Source of the DNA: Planctomycetota bacterium
Lineage (GTDB): Bacteria > Planctomycetota > MHYJ01 > JACQXL01 > JACQZI01
DNA: 64,000 nt
Assembly: GCA_016207825.1 (NCBI GenBank)
Contig: JACQZI010000017.1
Location: forward strand, 33,994-97,993
Direction of reading: 5' to 3'
Both the position numbers and the translations under genes were made by a program. Position 1 is the stretch's first letter. Each line of letters begins with the position of its first letter. The notes under the pieces were generated by a model that worked only from the letters and a program-made list of their open reading frames with translations, made no database searches and was not told the DNA's origin. Below, piece by piece: positions 1-7,856 of this stretch.

Positions 1-248
1 TCTATATTATCATACCCGACAGAATAAGTAGCGATAATTTTAAGGTTACTACCGGCATTTATAATATCTTTATCAATATTATCCCCAAGGAGACATATTA
101 ACCCGTCTTTGTTTCTGACCCTTTCCAGTAATTCCCTTTTCGAGACCGGTTGCTTTTCAGATTTAATCTCAATATTAAAACGGTTCTTTTTAAGGATCGC
201 CAAACCGCATTCCGGGATTTTTTGTGTTATATAAACGCTTTTATTCAT
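1..248 (-). CDS. D-isomer-specific 2-hydroxyacid dehydrogenase (glyoxylate/hydroxypyruvate reductase type), N-terminal part
   Basis: Only the first 82 or so codons lie in the window; the gene runs off the left edge. The translated start has the pattern of the substrate-binding half of NAD-dependent 2-hydroxyacid dehydrogenases: a short beta strand (VYITQKIPECGLAIL), a middle stretch DGLICLLGDNIDKDII, and LKIIATYSVGYDNI, which matches the family's 'LK.I...GvGyDnID' block. The NAD-binding and catalytic Arg/Glu/His parts are outside. The start codon overlaps the stop of the DUF2344 gene (ATGA at 245-248), so the two are co-translated. Reduction of glyoxylate or hydroxypyruvate is inferred from the close likeness to that subgroup; the substrate is not certain. 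Confidence 0.8.
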   Translation of the reverse strand, partial: MNKSVYITQKIPECGLAILKKNRFNIEIKSEKQPVSKRELLERVRNKDGLICLLGDNIDKDIINAGSNLKIIATYSVGYDNI

Positions 249-880
249 ACACTGGCACTGTTAAGAATTGTTTTTATTTTACGCACATAAGCCGAGCTTA
301 ACTTCACACCGAAAGACTCAAGAACTTCTTCCGGAGAAACCGAACCTTCTGGCGTAAACTTAACGCCCAAGAACAGAGTCTGGTCGTTTAATTTACGAAC
401 ATTTGTAATAAATTTCTTAACATCCTTAAGCTGAACTTTTTCCTTGCGGGTGCGTTGAATCAACACCTGTTTCTGCTCCATAAACCTAGCGATTTGGTGT
501 TCATCAGGACTGTCTTTATACGAATTAAAAATGATATGATATTCAACCTCTTCAACCTTGGGTAAAACAGTAGATAAAACCGGTTCAACTTCAATAATCT
601 TTATGCCCGAGGGAAGTTGTGCCTGGAATTTTTTGATAACATCGTTTGGCGTAATCCATTCAGAAAGAATCATATAAATCACCTCATCGTTAGACTCAAT
701 ACCCAAGCTCAAAGCAGTCGGGAAAGAAATTCTGGGACGCGGGTTAAAGCCTTCTGACATTTTTACAGGTATGTTACCACGCCTGACTGCTCTTTGAATT
801 GCCGTCATTAACTCACGATGGGAAAGAAAACGAGACTGGCCGTGTTTGGTAAAACGGACTTGTATAACAAACCGATTCAT
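245..880 (-). CDS. DUF2344 family protein (TIGR03936 type)
   Basis: A 211-residue protein that opens with the family's usual block (VRFTKHGQSRFLSHREL, then RRGNIPVKMSEGFNPRPRI and FPTALSLGIES). In other genomes this domain is often next to, or fused with, a B12-binding radical SAM protein and RNase G. Neither is present here: it lies behind the pilus operon and overlaps a 2-hydroxyacid dehydrogenase by 4 bp. The function is unknown; the frequent radical SAM partner suggests RNA or protein modification, but nothing in this window tests that. The start is well placed, because a promoter -10 box ends six bases before the ATG, so the transcript is expected to be leaderless. Confidence 0.85.
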   Translation of the reverse strand: MNRFVIQVRFTKHGQSRFLSHRELMTAIQRAVRRGNIPVKMSEGFNPRPRISFPTALSLGIESNDEVIYMILSEWITPNDVIKKFQAQLPSGIKIIEVEPVLSTVLPKVEEVEYHIIFNSYKDSPDEHQIARFMEQKQVLIQRTRKEKVQLKDVKKFITNVRKLNDQTLFLGVKFTPEGSVSPEEVLESFGVKLSSAYVRKIKTILNSASV

Positions 881-886
881 TAAGAT

Positions 887-915
887 ATTTTACGATGATA
901 AAAAAGGATTGTCAA
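887..915 (-). promoter_or_regulatory. Sigma70-like promoter of the DUF2344 gene, leaderless
   Basis: On the minus strand TTGACA (915-910), 17 bases, then TAAAAT (892-887). Only six bases separate the -10 box from the ATG at 880, so transcription should begin at or next to the start codon, and there is no room for a ribosome binding site. Confidence 0.65.
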
Positions 916-998
916 GCAAAAGCTCAATCACTCTGCTAGAAAAGCATTAGGTAATACCTACAAGAGCAACAGTTGTTTAAACCGAATTCCTATCCCTA

Positions 999-2834
999 TT
1001 ATTCCTTATCCGGGTTCATTCCCTCCTCTGCTTTTTTTACTTCTTCAAGCTCGCTGGCTAACGCCTTCTGGCTTTCTTCGGCATTGCGAATAATACGGGG
1101 GGTTAAGAAAATAAGCAAATATGATTTGCGGATGGAATCATTCGTATACTTAAAGAGGAAATCACCCAATACAGGAATATCACCAAGCAAGGGGATTTTA
1201 GTTATGGTTTTACCCAAACGCTCCGTAGACAACCCACCGATTACTGCAGTTTGATTATCCTGCACAATTAAATGTGTCACCAAAGTTGACTCCTGTATCC
1301 TCGGTAAATCAATTGAGTTAGCAGTTCCGGCCGTAGTAACGGTGAAAGTGTCAAATCCCTGAGGAGTAGTCGCTTTAGCTCCGGTAAGAACCGTATTTTT
1401 GGGTATTATGGTCAGCATTATTTTCCCTGTCCCTCTAATTATATTGGGAACCACCAAAAGCTGGAACCCTTGCTCAGCAGGAGATTTACTTGCTTCTTTA
1501 ATAGTCACCTGTGAAGTAGCGCCACCTGCCGTTGCCTCAGTAACGGTAACTTCCGGATAATGAATTTTTTCGCCAACCCAAATCGTCGATTCTTTTCCAT
1601 CAAGCGTCATAATAAAAGGACGTTGCTCCAACTTTGAAAAAGCATCTTTTGAAAATATCCTCAAAGTGGATGTTAAATCAAAAGTGCTCAAAAAGCCCAT
1701 GGCAAATTCACCGGCCTTATAAGTACCAGTTGACCCAGCTTCTAGCTCACCACCAACCCCAAATGGAGCTCGCGTAAGGCGTGTTTTATCAACCGCTGAA
1801 CCGGAGCTTGTTGATTTAGGAACGGATGTGATTTTCCATCCGTCTGTTTCACCGGTGGTTGTATAATCTATACCGAATTTAAGCAAATCCTCGTTTGAAG
1901 TATTGACAAAGTTAACCATAAACATTATTTGTAACGGTTCAATATCCAGCTGTTTTACCATTTTTTCCATTTCATCCAAAGCAGGTTTGGTATCCTTGGC
2001 GATAATACTATTAGTTTTTCCGTCATATTTAAGCATGCCATTCGGGGAAAGCATATTTTGAAGTATTTCGAGTACGGTAAATTCCTTAGCCGGGTCGGGT
2101 TTTTGCGCGCTGCCTAATGCGTATGTAACGCTTATAGTTGCACGGTAATCTGTAGGAGGCCGCAAATATTGCAACTGGAAGATGCGGGTTTCCAGTTGTG
2201 AAGTCAAGGCTTCCTGACGGATTATCCTGTAAACATTATGCGCCTCTTTAACCACCACGAAACCGGACGTTTTACAGACATATTCCAACGCTTCCATCCA
2301 CGGCACTTTAGAAAATTTGAATTTAGGCACGGTTACGCCTTCAACATCCCTCGCTATAATAATACTTACTCCGGCCATATCGGCAATACGGTTAATAATT
2401 TTATCCATTTGTCTTTTTTCCGGAGCATCACTGGTGATTTCCATGTCAACCCAAACGGCTCTCTTAATCTGAAAATAATTCAATTTGACTTCTTCGACAA
2501 TGCAATCGCTCAAACGAACCGCCTCATTTAAAACATCGCGCCAAGGCAATTTGTTAACAGCCAATTGCTGGTTTATAACCACAGAATTATCCACTGTGAT
2601 ATCAGCAATTATAGTTACGCCTATTTTTTCAGATATGAATGTAAGTATATCCCTTAAAGGAGTATCTTTATTCCATTCGTTGGTAATGACCATCTCCTGT
2701 ATGGAAACATCTTGTTTAACCTCATCGGCTTTCGGCGGTTGTGGCGTTACGACCGGTTCATCCGATACACCTATTCCGCAAAAGGACATGACCAATCCGA
2801 ACGAAAGTAAAACTATAAGATATCGCTTTGCCAT
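999..2834 (-). CDS. pilQ: PilQ-like type IV pilus secretin
   Basis: Outer-membrane channel of the pilus machine. From the chosen start it has a signal peptide (KRYLIVLLSFGLVMSFCGIG), two secretin/TonB N-terminal-like segments (around residues 50-110 and 125-200, each with the 'PWRDVLNEAV' / 'PWMEALEYVC' helix), an N0/N1-type stretch, and a C-terminal secretin core with LPRIQEST, VIGGLSTE and IPLLGDIPVLGDFLFK, the hallmark end of GspD/PilQ. An in-frame ATG lies 18 bases further out (2852), but AAGGAGG at 2841-2847 is placed ideally for the ATG at 2834, so that start was used. It is the last gene of the pilMNO-(P)-Q run. Confidence 0.92.
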   Translation of the reverse strand: MAKRYLIVLLSFGLVMSFCGIGVSDEPVVTPQPPKADEVKQDVSIQEMVITNEWNKDTPLRDILTFISEKIGVTIIADITVDNSVVINQQLAVNKLPWRDVLNEAVRLSDCIVEEVKLNYFQIKRAVWVDMEITSDAPEKRQMDKIINRIADMAGVSIIIARDVEGVTVPKFKFSKVPWMEALEYVCKTSGFVVVKEAHNVYRIIRQEALTSQLETRIFQLQYLRPPTDYRATISVTYALGSAQKPDPAKEFTVLEILQNMLSPNGMLKYDGKTNSIIAKDTKPALDEMEKMVKQLDIEPLQIMFMVNFVNTSNEDLLKFGIDYTTTGETDGWKITSVPKSTSSGSAVDKTRLTRAPFGVGGELEAGSTGTYKAGEFAMGFLSTFDLTSTLRIFSKDAFSKLEQRPFIMTLDGKESTIWVGEKIHYPEVTVTEATAGGATSQVTIKEASKSPAEQGFQLLVVPNIIRGTGKIMLTIIPKNTVLTGAKATTPQGFDTFTVTTAGTANSIDLPRIQESTLVTHLIVQDNQTAVIGGLSTERLGKTITKIPLLGDIPVLGDFLFKYTNDSIRKSYLLIFLTPRIIRNAEESQKALASELEEVKKAEEGMNPDKE

Positions 2835-2840
2835 TTTGAG

Positions 2841-2847
2841 CCTCCTT
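2841..2847 (-). promoter_or_regulatory. Ribosome binding site that fixes the pilQ start
   Basis: AAGGAGG on the minus strand, six bases before the ATG at 2834 and inside the longer alternative reading frame. It argues that the outer ATG at 2852 is not used. Confidence 0.75.
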
Positions 2848-2872
2848 TTCATATAAGTTAAAGTTAATTACC

Positions 2873-4585
2873 TTATTTTAAGACCAATTCTTCCCCTTTA
2901 TAAGAAAATATGACTTTTTTATCCTTAGTAATCTTCTTTACGATAAGGCCTTCCTCAACCTTTTCATTTTCACCGTAATAATTCCCGTTAATTAAAACAG
3001 AGGCGACCGGCGTTTCCTGCGTAAAAGCAAACACGTCGTTAAACCGTAGCCCGAAAATACTTATTTTAAATGGTGATTTTAAAGCAACGATATCTCGCTT
3101 CTCATAAAACAAGACGCCATCAATCTTTATTCCCTTTACCGTATAAAACTCGTTGATTATCTTTGCCCGATTATTAAAACCTTCAACTTCTATAGCCAAT
3201 TCCATTATTTTTTGCTCATATTCCGTGCCCTTGATTTCTTCCCGTGCACAATATTCTTTGAGGGTCTTTAATTTCTCTTCGAGTTTTCCGAAGAGGTTTT
3301 TTTCTATTGCAGCATTAAGGTCTTTTTTAATATCCGCCAAAATAGCGGCTGCGTTATCGCGCAAGTCTTTGGCGCGCTCGTAAAGCAATTGCTTAATCGG
3401 GAAAATCTCTTCAAGCCTTTTTACGACCTCATCCATTTGTTGTTTAAAATCTGTTTTATCTGTCTTATTAAGAGCCTCGTAAATGGCGCGGATTTCCAAA
3501 TACTTATCGGAGAGTTCTTTTTCTTTGGTTTCCGGCTTCATTGTTTCATCCGCTATCATTTTTTCCATTTTACTTAATGAGTCCTTAGCACTATCGACTT
3601 TTTTTAACCATTCTAAATCATCTCCCGGATTTCCGTCTGACCCTGCGGGGCCTTCTCCTTTATTATCCCCTAAAAAATCCAAGTAAGGAGCTTTCTTAGC
3701 ACCTTTAGGCGTATGGCGCGGGATAAACGGATCTATCCGTCCGTTTACGTCAAAAACCGTCCTCTTCTTTGAGCGCGCTTCTTCTTTCGAAACCATTGTC
3801 ATAACCATATAATCATTCGTGAATTTCACGATATAGCCTTCCCTGTCTATTATTATTTTAAAGGTGTTCGGTTTAATTGCGGCGTCCGTATATTGGCATT
3901 CCACAAGATGACCTTCGGTCTCCTTCCCCATGACAATCTCGGTAATCTTACCGACTAATTTAACCTTTAATTCAGCCAGAGGAGAAGCGATACGCCCTTC
4001 GAAAATTATAGAGACCCCTTCGGTCAAATTTCTTGTCGGGTCAGGTGGCTGTTTAATAAGCCTACCGATGCATTCAAAATCATAAATCCCCCCTGCGGGA
4101 ATCGGTTTTTCTGTTACATAAGTCTTATTGCTTGTCAGCAAATATTTAAAAACAATTTTATCTTCCTCGGCGTTTATAACAAGGTCTTTTTCCATATCCC
4201 TGCCAACCTGTCTGGTGGCCTCTATAAAAGAAAGATTATCCTGCCTGATATATATGGTTTTAATCTTGCGCTGTATTGGTAGATTAATCCCTGTTCTGGT
4301 CGGCGCCACTTCAGCCACTATTTTCCATGCAGGAGCTTCTTTAACAGTTACACTGGTCCATGTGGTATGGCCAAACCCAATCTGCAACCCCTTAGAATCT
4401 GTTATCATATACCAAATCTCTTTTGTAACCGGCTCCTGTTCCGGCTTAGCAGTTTCCTCTTTTCCTGATTGCCCCCAAACATTAACATTTTGAACAAACA
4501 ATATTCCCGTAATCATGACGATTAAAACAATCATCATTAAGGAACGATGCATAAAAACATATATTAAATCAATTTTAGTTCTCAT
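2873..4585 (-). CDS. Large PilP-like pilus assembly protein
   Basis: A 570-residue protein in the place where pilP normally sits, between pilO and pilQ. It has an N-terminal membrane/signal segment (about residues 14-38), a beta-rich region of about 250 residues, a charged helical/coiled-coil region (about 330-470) and a C-terminal module of about 90 residues. That module (IKIDGVLFYEKRDIVALKSP..., PVASVLINGNYYGENEKVEEG, LIVKKITKDKKVIF) follows the plan of the PilP/GspC homology-region fold, in which PilP contacts the secretin. PilP itself is usually under 200 residues. The rest is not recognised. The start lies one base after the pilO stop. Confidence 0.6.
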   Translation of the reverse strand: MRTKIDLIYVFMHRSLMMIVLIVMITGILFVQNVNVWGQSGKEETAKPEQEPVTKEIWYMITDSKGLQIGFGHTTWTSVTVKEAPAWKIVAEVAPTRTGINLPIQRKIKTIYIRQDNLSFIEATRQVGRDMEKDLVINAEEDKIVFKYLLTSNKTYVTEKPIPAGGIYDFECIGRLIKQPPDPTRNLTEGVSIIFEGRIASPLAELKVKLVGKITEIVMGKETEGHLVECQYTDAAIKPNTFKIIIDREGYIVKFTNDYMVMTMVSKEEARSKKRTVFDVNGRIDPFIPRHTPKGAKKAPYLDFLGDNKGEGPAGSDGNPGDDLEWLKKVDSAKDSLSKMEKMIADETMKPETKEKELSDKYLEIRAIYEALNKTDKTDFKQQMDEVVKRLEEIFPIKQLLYERAKDLRDNAAAILADIKKDLNAAIEKNLFGKLEEKLKTLKEYCAREEIKGTEYEQKIMELAIEVEGFNNRAKIINEFYTVKGIKIDGVLFYEKRDIVALKSPFKISIFGLRFNDVFAFTQETPVASVLINGNYYGENEKVEEGLIVKKITKDKKVIFSYKGEELVLK

Positions 4586-4586
4586 A

Positions 4587-5174
4587 CTATTTAGCTGAAT
4601 TTACGTAAGTGGTTATTTTAATAGTCAGCTCATGAATAATTTCGCCTGTTTTCAAAGCATCCCCCATTTTTATCGGCCTGAAAGAAAAACTGCTTACTTT
4701 AATAAAACGAGGATATTCTTCCAGTAGAGAAATAAATTTAATCAAATCAAATAATTTACCTTCAAGCTGTAAATCATAAGAAATCTGCTCGAAATCCGCG
4801 GTTACCGGAGCAGCTGATCCACGCCCGCCGCTGCTTTGAGTAATAGATGCTGTTTTTAAAACAACATTCACGCTATCGCTTAACCCGGTCAATGTCTCGA
4901 CAAACACTTCGTAAGCAACCTCGTTTTTAGTCGGCAGTTGTTTTTGAAGCTCCTTGTTTTCTTCTTCAAGCTTTACTATGTCGTTTTCCAGTTCTTGTTT
5001 TTTCGGAAGTTGTTCTGACGCCGTCTTTAGCTTTGTTTCTATGCCTGCCAGTTCGGTACGCGCCTGGCTGAGATTCTTCCGAAAAACGAATATCCCCAAT
5101 ACCGCCAGGGTAACAGCAACAACCCCGGCCACGCCGAGCGTAACAAACAACAACTGTTTTTCTGACAATCTCAT
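4587..5174 (-). CDS. pilO: PilO-like inner-membrane pilus alignment protein
   Basis: A 195-residue bitopic membrane protein: one transmembrane helix near residues 10-31, a coiled coil to about residue 80 (LEEENKELQKQLPTKNEV), then a ferredoxin-like periplasmic domain (VVLKTASITQSS, ISYDLQLEGKLFDLIKFISLLEEYPRFIKVSSF). The layout matches PilO, which pairs with PilN to link the cytoplasmic PilM ring to PilP and the secretin. One base separates it from pilN and one from the PilP-like gene, so translation is probably coupled. Confidence 0.88.
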   Translation of the reverse strand: MRLSEKQLLFVTLGVAGVVAVTLAVLGIFVFRKNLSQARTELAGIETKLKTASEQLPKKQELENDIVKLEEENKELQKQLPTKNEVAYEVFVETLTGLSDSVNVVLKTASITQSSGGRGSAAPVTADFEQISYDLQLEGKLFDLIKFISLLEEYPRFIKVSSFSFRPIKMGDALKTGEIIHELTIKITTYVNSAK

Positions 5175-5175
5175 C

Positions 5176-5820
5176 TTACTTGGTTCCTGTAACGGGTAAA
5201 CGATACAGCTCTATCTGGAAATCAGCTATCCAGTCTTCTTTCGCATCCGTTGCGTTAAGTTTAAACGTCAACTCTTCATTTATACCGCCATTAAAAATAT
5301 CTATTAATTCCGGGGTGTTTTTCAGCCTGCGGCGGAAATCTGTCATAATTATGATAGGATTTTTACTTTCGTCCGGGGCCACTGCCTGGCAATTCATTTT
5401 TATCATGGCTTCAATAGCTTTTTTTGTCCTGGTTCCACCGATTGCTTTATCGGCGCATTCAAAACTCGTCACCCAAACAGTCTGATTTTCGTGCAACACA
5501 TCAAAAAGCGTATCAATTGCATGCCACCATTTGAAAACGCGTGATTTTGTAATCTTTTCCGCAGCTTCTTTCCACTTCTTTAAGTCATTTTTTTTCTGCT
5601 CTAAAGCTGGAATCTGATTTAAAATTGCTTCTACTTTAGCCAATTCTACGTTCTTCTCTGTAATATCCTGTTTTACTTTCTTGGTATCCATCATGGTTTT
5701 GACATCCCAACCTAAAACGCCTAGACATACTACCACGGCTATAATAATACCAACGAACCGTGGTAATGGTGTTCGTTCTTTACGCCTTCGTTCAAACGGA
5801 ATCAGGTTTATTTTTAACAT
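5176..5820 (-). CDS. pilN: PilN-like pilus assembly protein
   Basis: Begins with INLIPFERRRKER, the short cytoplasmic motif with which PilN docks into PilM. A transmembrane helix (FVGIIIAVVVCLGVLGWDV), a coiled coil (about residues 45-95) and a periplasmic domain follow. The length of 214 residues is normal. It lies between pilM (4-base gap) and pilO (1-base gap) in the conserved M-N-O order, which supports the call as much as the sequence does. Confidence 0.88.
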   Translation of the reverse strand: MLKINLIPFERRRKERTPLPRFVGIIIAVVVCLGVLGWDVKTMMDTKKVKQDITEKNVELAKVEAILNQIPALEQKKNDLKKWKEAAEKITKSRVFKWWHAIDTLFDVLHENQTVWVTSFECADKAIGGTRTKKAIEAMIKMNCQAVAPDESKNPIIIMTDFRRRLKNTPELIDIFNGGINEELTFKLNATDAKEDWIADFQIELYRLPVTGTK

Positions 5821-5824
5821 ATGC

Positions 5825-6889
5825 TTATTTCGGTTTTACGCGGGAAGCCAACCCTATTGCTATAGCCAAACGGGAAGCATGCCGCCCGATATCTTCTTTC
5901 GTAAGCTTTTCTTCATCAACCGCCAAATACTCCAATGGATTCCACCAAATCGGACGTTTCTCCAGGTTCTTTTCAAAAGCATCTTCCAACCCAACCAAAC
6001 GGCCGCTTCCTCCGGAAAGATAAACCATGTCTATTGGTTTTTCAAACTGGTGCTCAAAGTAATCAAAAGATAAATGCACTTCGTGAATCAAATCATCCAC
6101 CAAAGAAGCTGTTGCATCTTTAATATCTTCTATTTTATCAGCCGGGTTGCATTTAAGTTCGTCGGCCTGAGCAGACTGCAATCCGGTTCTTTTGCTTATT
6201 GCCTCCGTGAAATCATTCCCGGCAATGGTTATCTCACGTGTAAAACAGGAAACAGGACCTGACATAATATTCAACGACGACTTAATGGTCCCGATATCAA
6301 TCAAAGCTATTGTCTTATTATCCTCGACCTTACCTTGATTAGCCGCCAGCATCTGGTGAAGCTCGTAAGCGTTGCCAAGAGCAAAAGTATCTATATCAAT
6401 AATATACGGCCATAGCCCAGCTCCTTCCAAAATAGCCAGGTGGTCTTCAATCAAAGTCCGTTTGGAAGCCACCAAAACCACCTTCATCTCTTTGTTTGCA
6501 GAATCCGCCGGCGGCGCTTCTGCGCTTGCCGGAGCAGGCAAATCCATGCGCTGGCAATCGAGCACAACTTCATTTGCTTCAAAAGGAATATACTTGCTGG
6601 CTTCATATTTTATGGCATTAGGCAATTCTTCATCAGACATTTCCGGCATTGTGATATAACGAACGATAACCGGCCTTCCGGAAACTGCCGTTACCACTTT
6701 CTTTGAACTAAACCCCGCTTTTTGGAACAGGCTTTTCAGGAATTCCTTCAAATCGGCTCCGGCCGGTATATCTTCAACGGCATAACCGGTAATGGTATAA
6801 ACGCCTTCTCCGCTGACAAGCTCAACGGCCTTAACGCATTTACTCCCGATATCCAAGCCGATTAACGATTTTCCTTTTATTTTCGCCAT
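5825..6889 (-). CDS. pilM: PilM-like actin-fold ATPase of the pilus platform
   Basis: A cytoplasmic 354-residue actin/FtsA-fold protein. It shows the phosphate-1 motif (SLIGLDIGSKCVKAVEL), the SHS2-type region (VRYITMPEMSDEELPNAIKYEASKYIPF), the second phosphate motif (IALIDIGTIKSSLNIM) and the adenosine motif (VYLSGGSGRLVGLEDAF), all typical of PilM. It binds the N-terminal tail of PilN, which is encoded next. It follows the nucleotidyltransferase by 13 bases, so the run from 7676 down to 999 is probably one operon. Confidence 0.92.
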   Translation of the reverse strand: MAKIKGKSLIGLDIGSKCVKAVELVSGEGVYTITGYAVEDIPAGADLKEFLKSLFQKAGFSSKKVVTAVSGRPVIVRYITMPEMSDEELPNAIKYEASKYIPFEANEVVLDCQRMDLPAPASAEAPPADSANKEMKVVLVASKRTLIEDHLAILEGAGLWPYIIDIDTFALGNAYELHQMLAANQGKVEDNKTIALIDIGTIKSSLNIMSGPVSCFTREITIAGNDFTEAISKRTGLQSAQADELKCNPADKIEDIKDATASLVDDLIHEVHLSFDYFEHQFEKPIDMVYLSGGSGRLVGLEDAFEKNLEKRPIWWNPLEYLAVDEEKLTKEDIGRHASRLAIAIGLASRVKPK

Positions 6890-6902
6890 AAAATTTATAT
6901 TT

Positions 6903-7676
6903 TCACGCTAACGTTAAAGACGTATGATGACGTTTGACTTTTTTAGCGAAATACTCATTCGCCTTATTATAGGAATCAATATCGCCTATGTCAAACCATT
7001 TACCCTTCATTTCACAACCAAAAAGAGCAGTTTGCTTATAAAGCCATTGGATATAATAACCGGGCGCATCCGGGTTATAACAGCAATCCAAATAATCGTT
7101 TATTAACCCTAACCTATCCCTGGAAAAAATATACAAACAAACAGCCGCTAATGTGCTTTTGGGAACAGGCGGCTTTTCTTCAAATTCAACTATTTGTTTG
7201 GCTTTATTTAAAGTAGCAATACCATACTGGGAAAGAAGCTTTTCGTCAAGTTTTTTAAGATTAATTAACGCAATACAAGGCCCTTTCTTTTTATAAAAAT
7301 CCACGAGCGGTTTCAGCGCGAAATCAAAAAGATTATCTCCTGCCACAATCAAAAGGTCATCGTTTATCTTCTCCTGTTCAATCACAAAACGGATATCCTT
7401 GATTGCACCTAACCTGTCATCAGGAGAAGTCGTACCGTCGTTAACCACCGTAATTTTCTTTGGACCTTTAAATTCTTTTACCCACCTCTCGTAATTCGGA
7501 TAAAACCGCTGGTTAACCACGATAAACAATTCCTTAATCTCTTTGATTTTATTCAGGCGTTCAATCGTCCAGTTAATCACCGGTTTGCCGGCAATTGCCA
7601 GTAATGGCTTGGGCATATTTTGGGTTAGCGGGTATAATCTAACGCCGTATCCGGCTCCTAATATCAATGCCTTCAT
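6903..7676 (-). CDS. Sugar-phosphate nucleotidyltransferase
   Basis: A 257-residue protein of the glucose-1-phosphate thymidylyltransferase/UTP-glucose uridylyltransferase class. It has the N-terminal signature KALILGAGYGVRLYPLT with the Lys-Pro-Leu motif (NMPKPLLAIAGKPVI), the VAGDNLFD metal-binding loop, the VEFEEKPPVPKS block and the late WFDIGDIDSYNKANEY motif. The usual GxGTRL is GYGVRL here. It lacks the C-terminal extension of bifunctional forms. It probably makes an activated sugar for glycan synthesis. Its place at the head of the pilM-Q operon is unusual and could relate to pilin or surface glycosylation, but that is only suggested by position. Confidence 0.82.
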   Translation of the reverse strand: MKALILGAGYGVRLYPLTQNMPKPLLAIAGKPVINWTIERLNKIKEIKELFIVVNQRFYPNYERWVKEFKGPKKITVVNDGTTSPDDRLGAIKDIRFVIEQEKINDDLLIVAGDNLFDFALKPLVDFYKKKGPCIALINLKKLDEKLLSQYGIATLNKAKQIVEFEEKPPVPKSTLAAVCLYIFSRDRLGLINDYLDCCYNPDAPGYYIQWLYKQTALFGCEMKGKWFDIGDIDSYNKANEYFAKKVKRHHTSLTLA

Positions 7677-7686
7677 AATTTTCTTT

Positions 7687-7714
7687 ATTATAAATTAATA
7701 CGGCGTGCGGTCAA
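7687..7714 (-). promoter_or_regulatory. Promoter of the nucleotidyltransferase-pilMNO-pilQ operon
   Basis: On the minus strand TTGACC (7714-7709), 16 bases, TATAAT (7692-7687). Ten bases lie between the -10 box and the ATG at 7676, leaving a leader of only a few bases and no ribosome site. Confidence 0.7.
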
Positions 7715-7809
7715 GAAAATATACATACATAACTATAAAGATAATACGCCTCCCCTCTTAAAACAACAAATTCCCCCGCTTTTCAGGCTTTTCAATCCCT
7801 TTATTATCC

Positions 7810-7837
7810 TTGACAAACTTATACGGGCTGATATATT
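7810..7837 (+). promoter_or_regulatory. Promoter of argS
   Basis: TTGACA (7810-7815), 16 bases, TATATT (7832-7837). The ATG follows 19 bases after the -10 box, giving a leader of about a dozen bases with no Shine-Dalgarno sequence visible. Confidence 0.65.
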
Positions 7838-7856
7838 TAGTTCTCAAATAGCTTTT

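Noticed and set aside
973-1254. Plus-strand ORFs opposite pilQ and the PilP-like gene
   Set aside because: They lie wholly inside strongly supported minus-strand genes and show no family motif.
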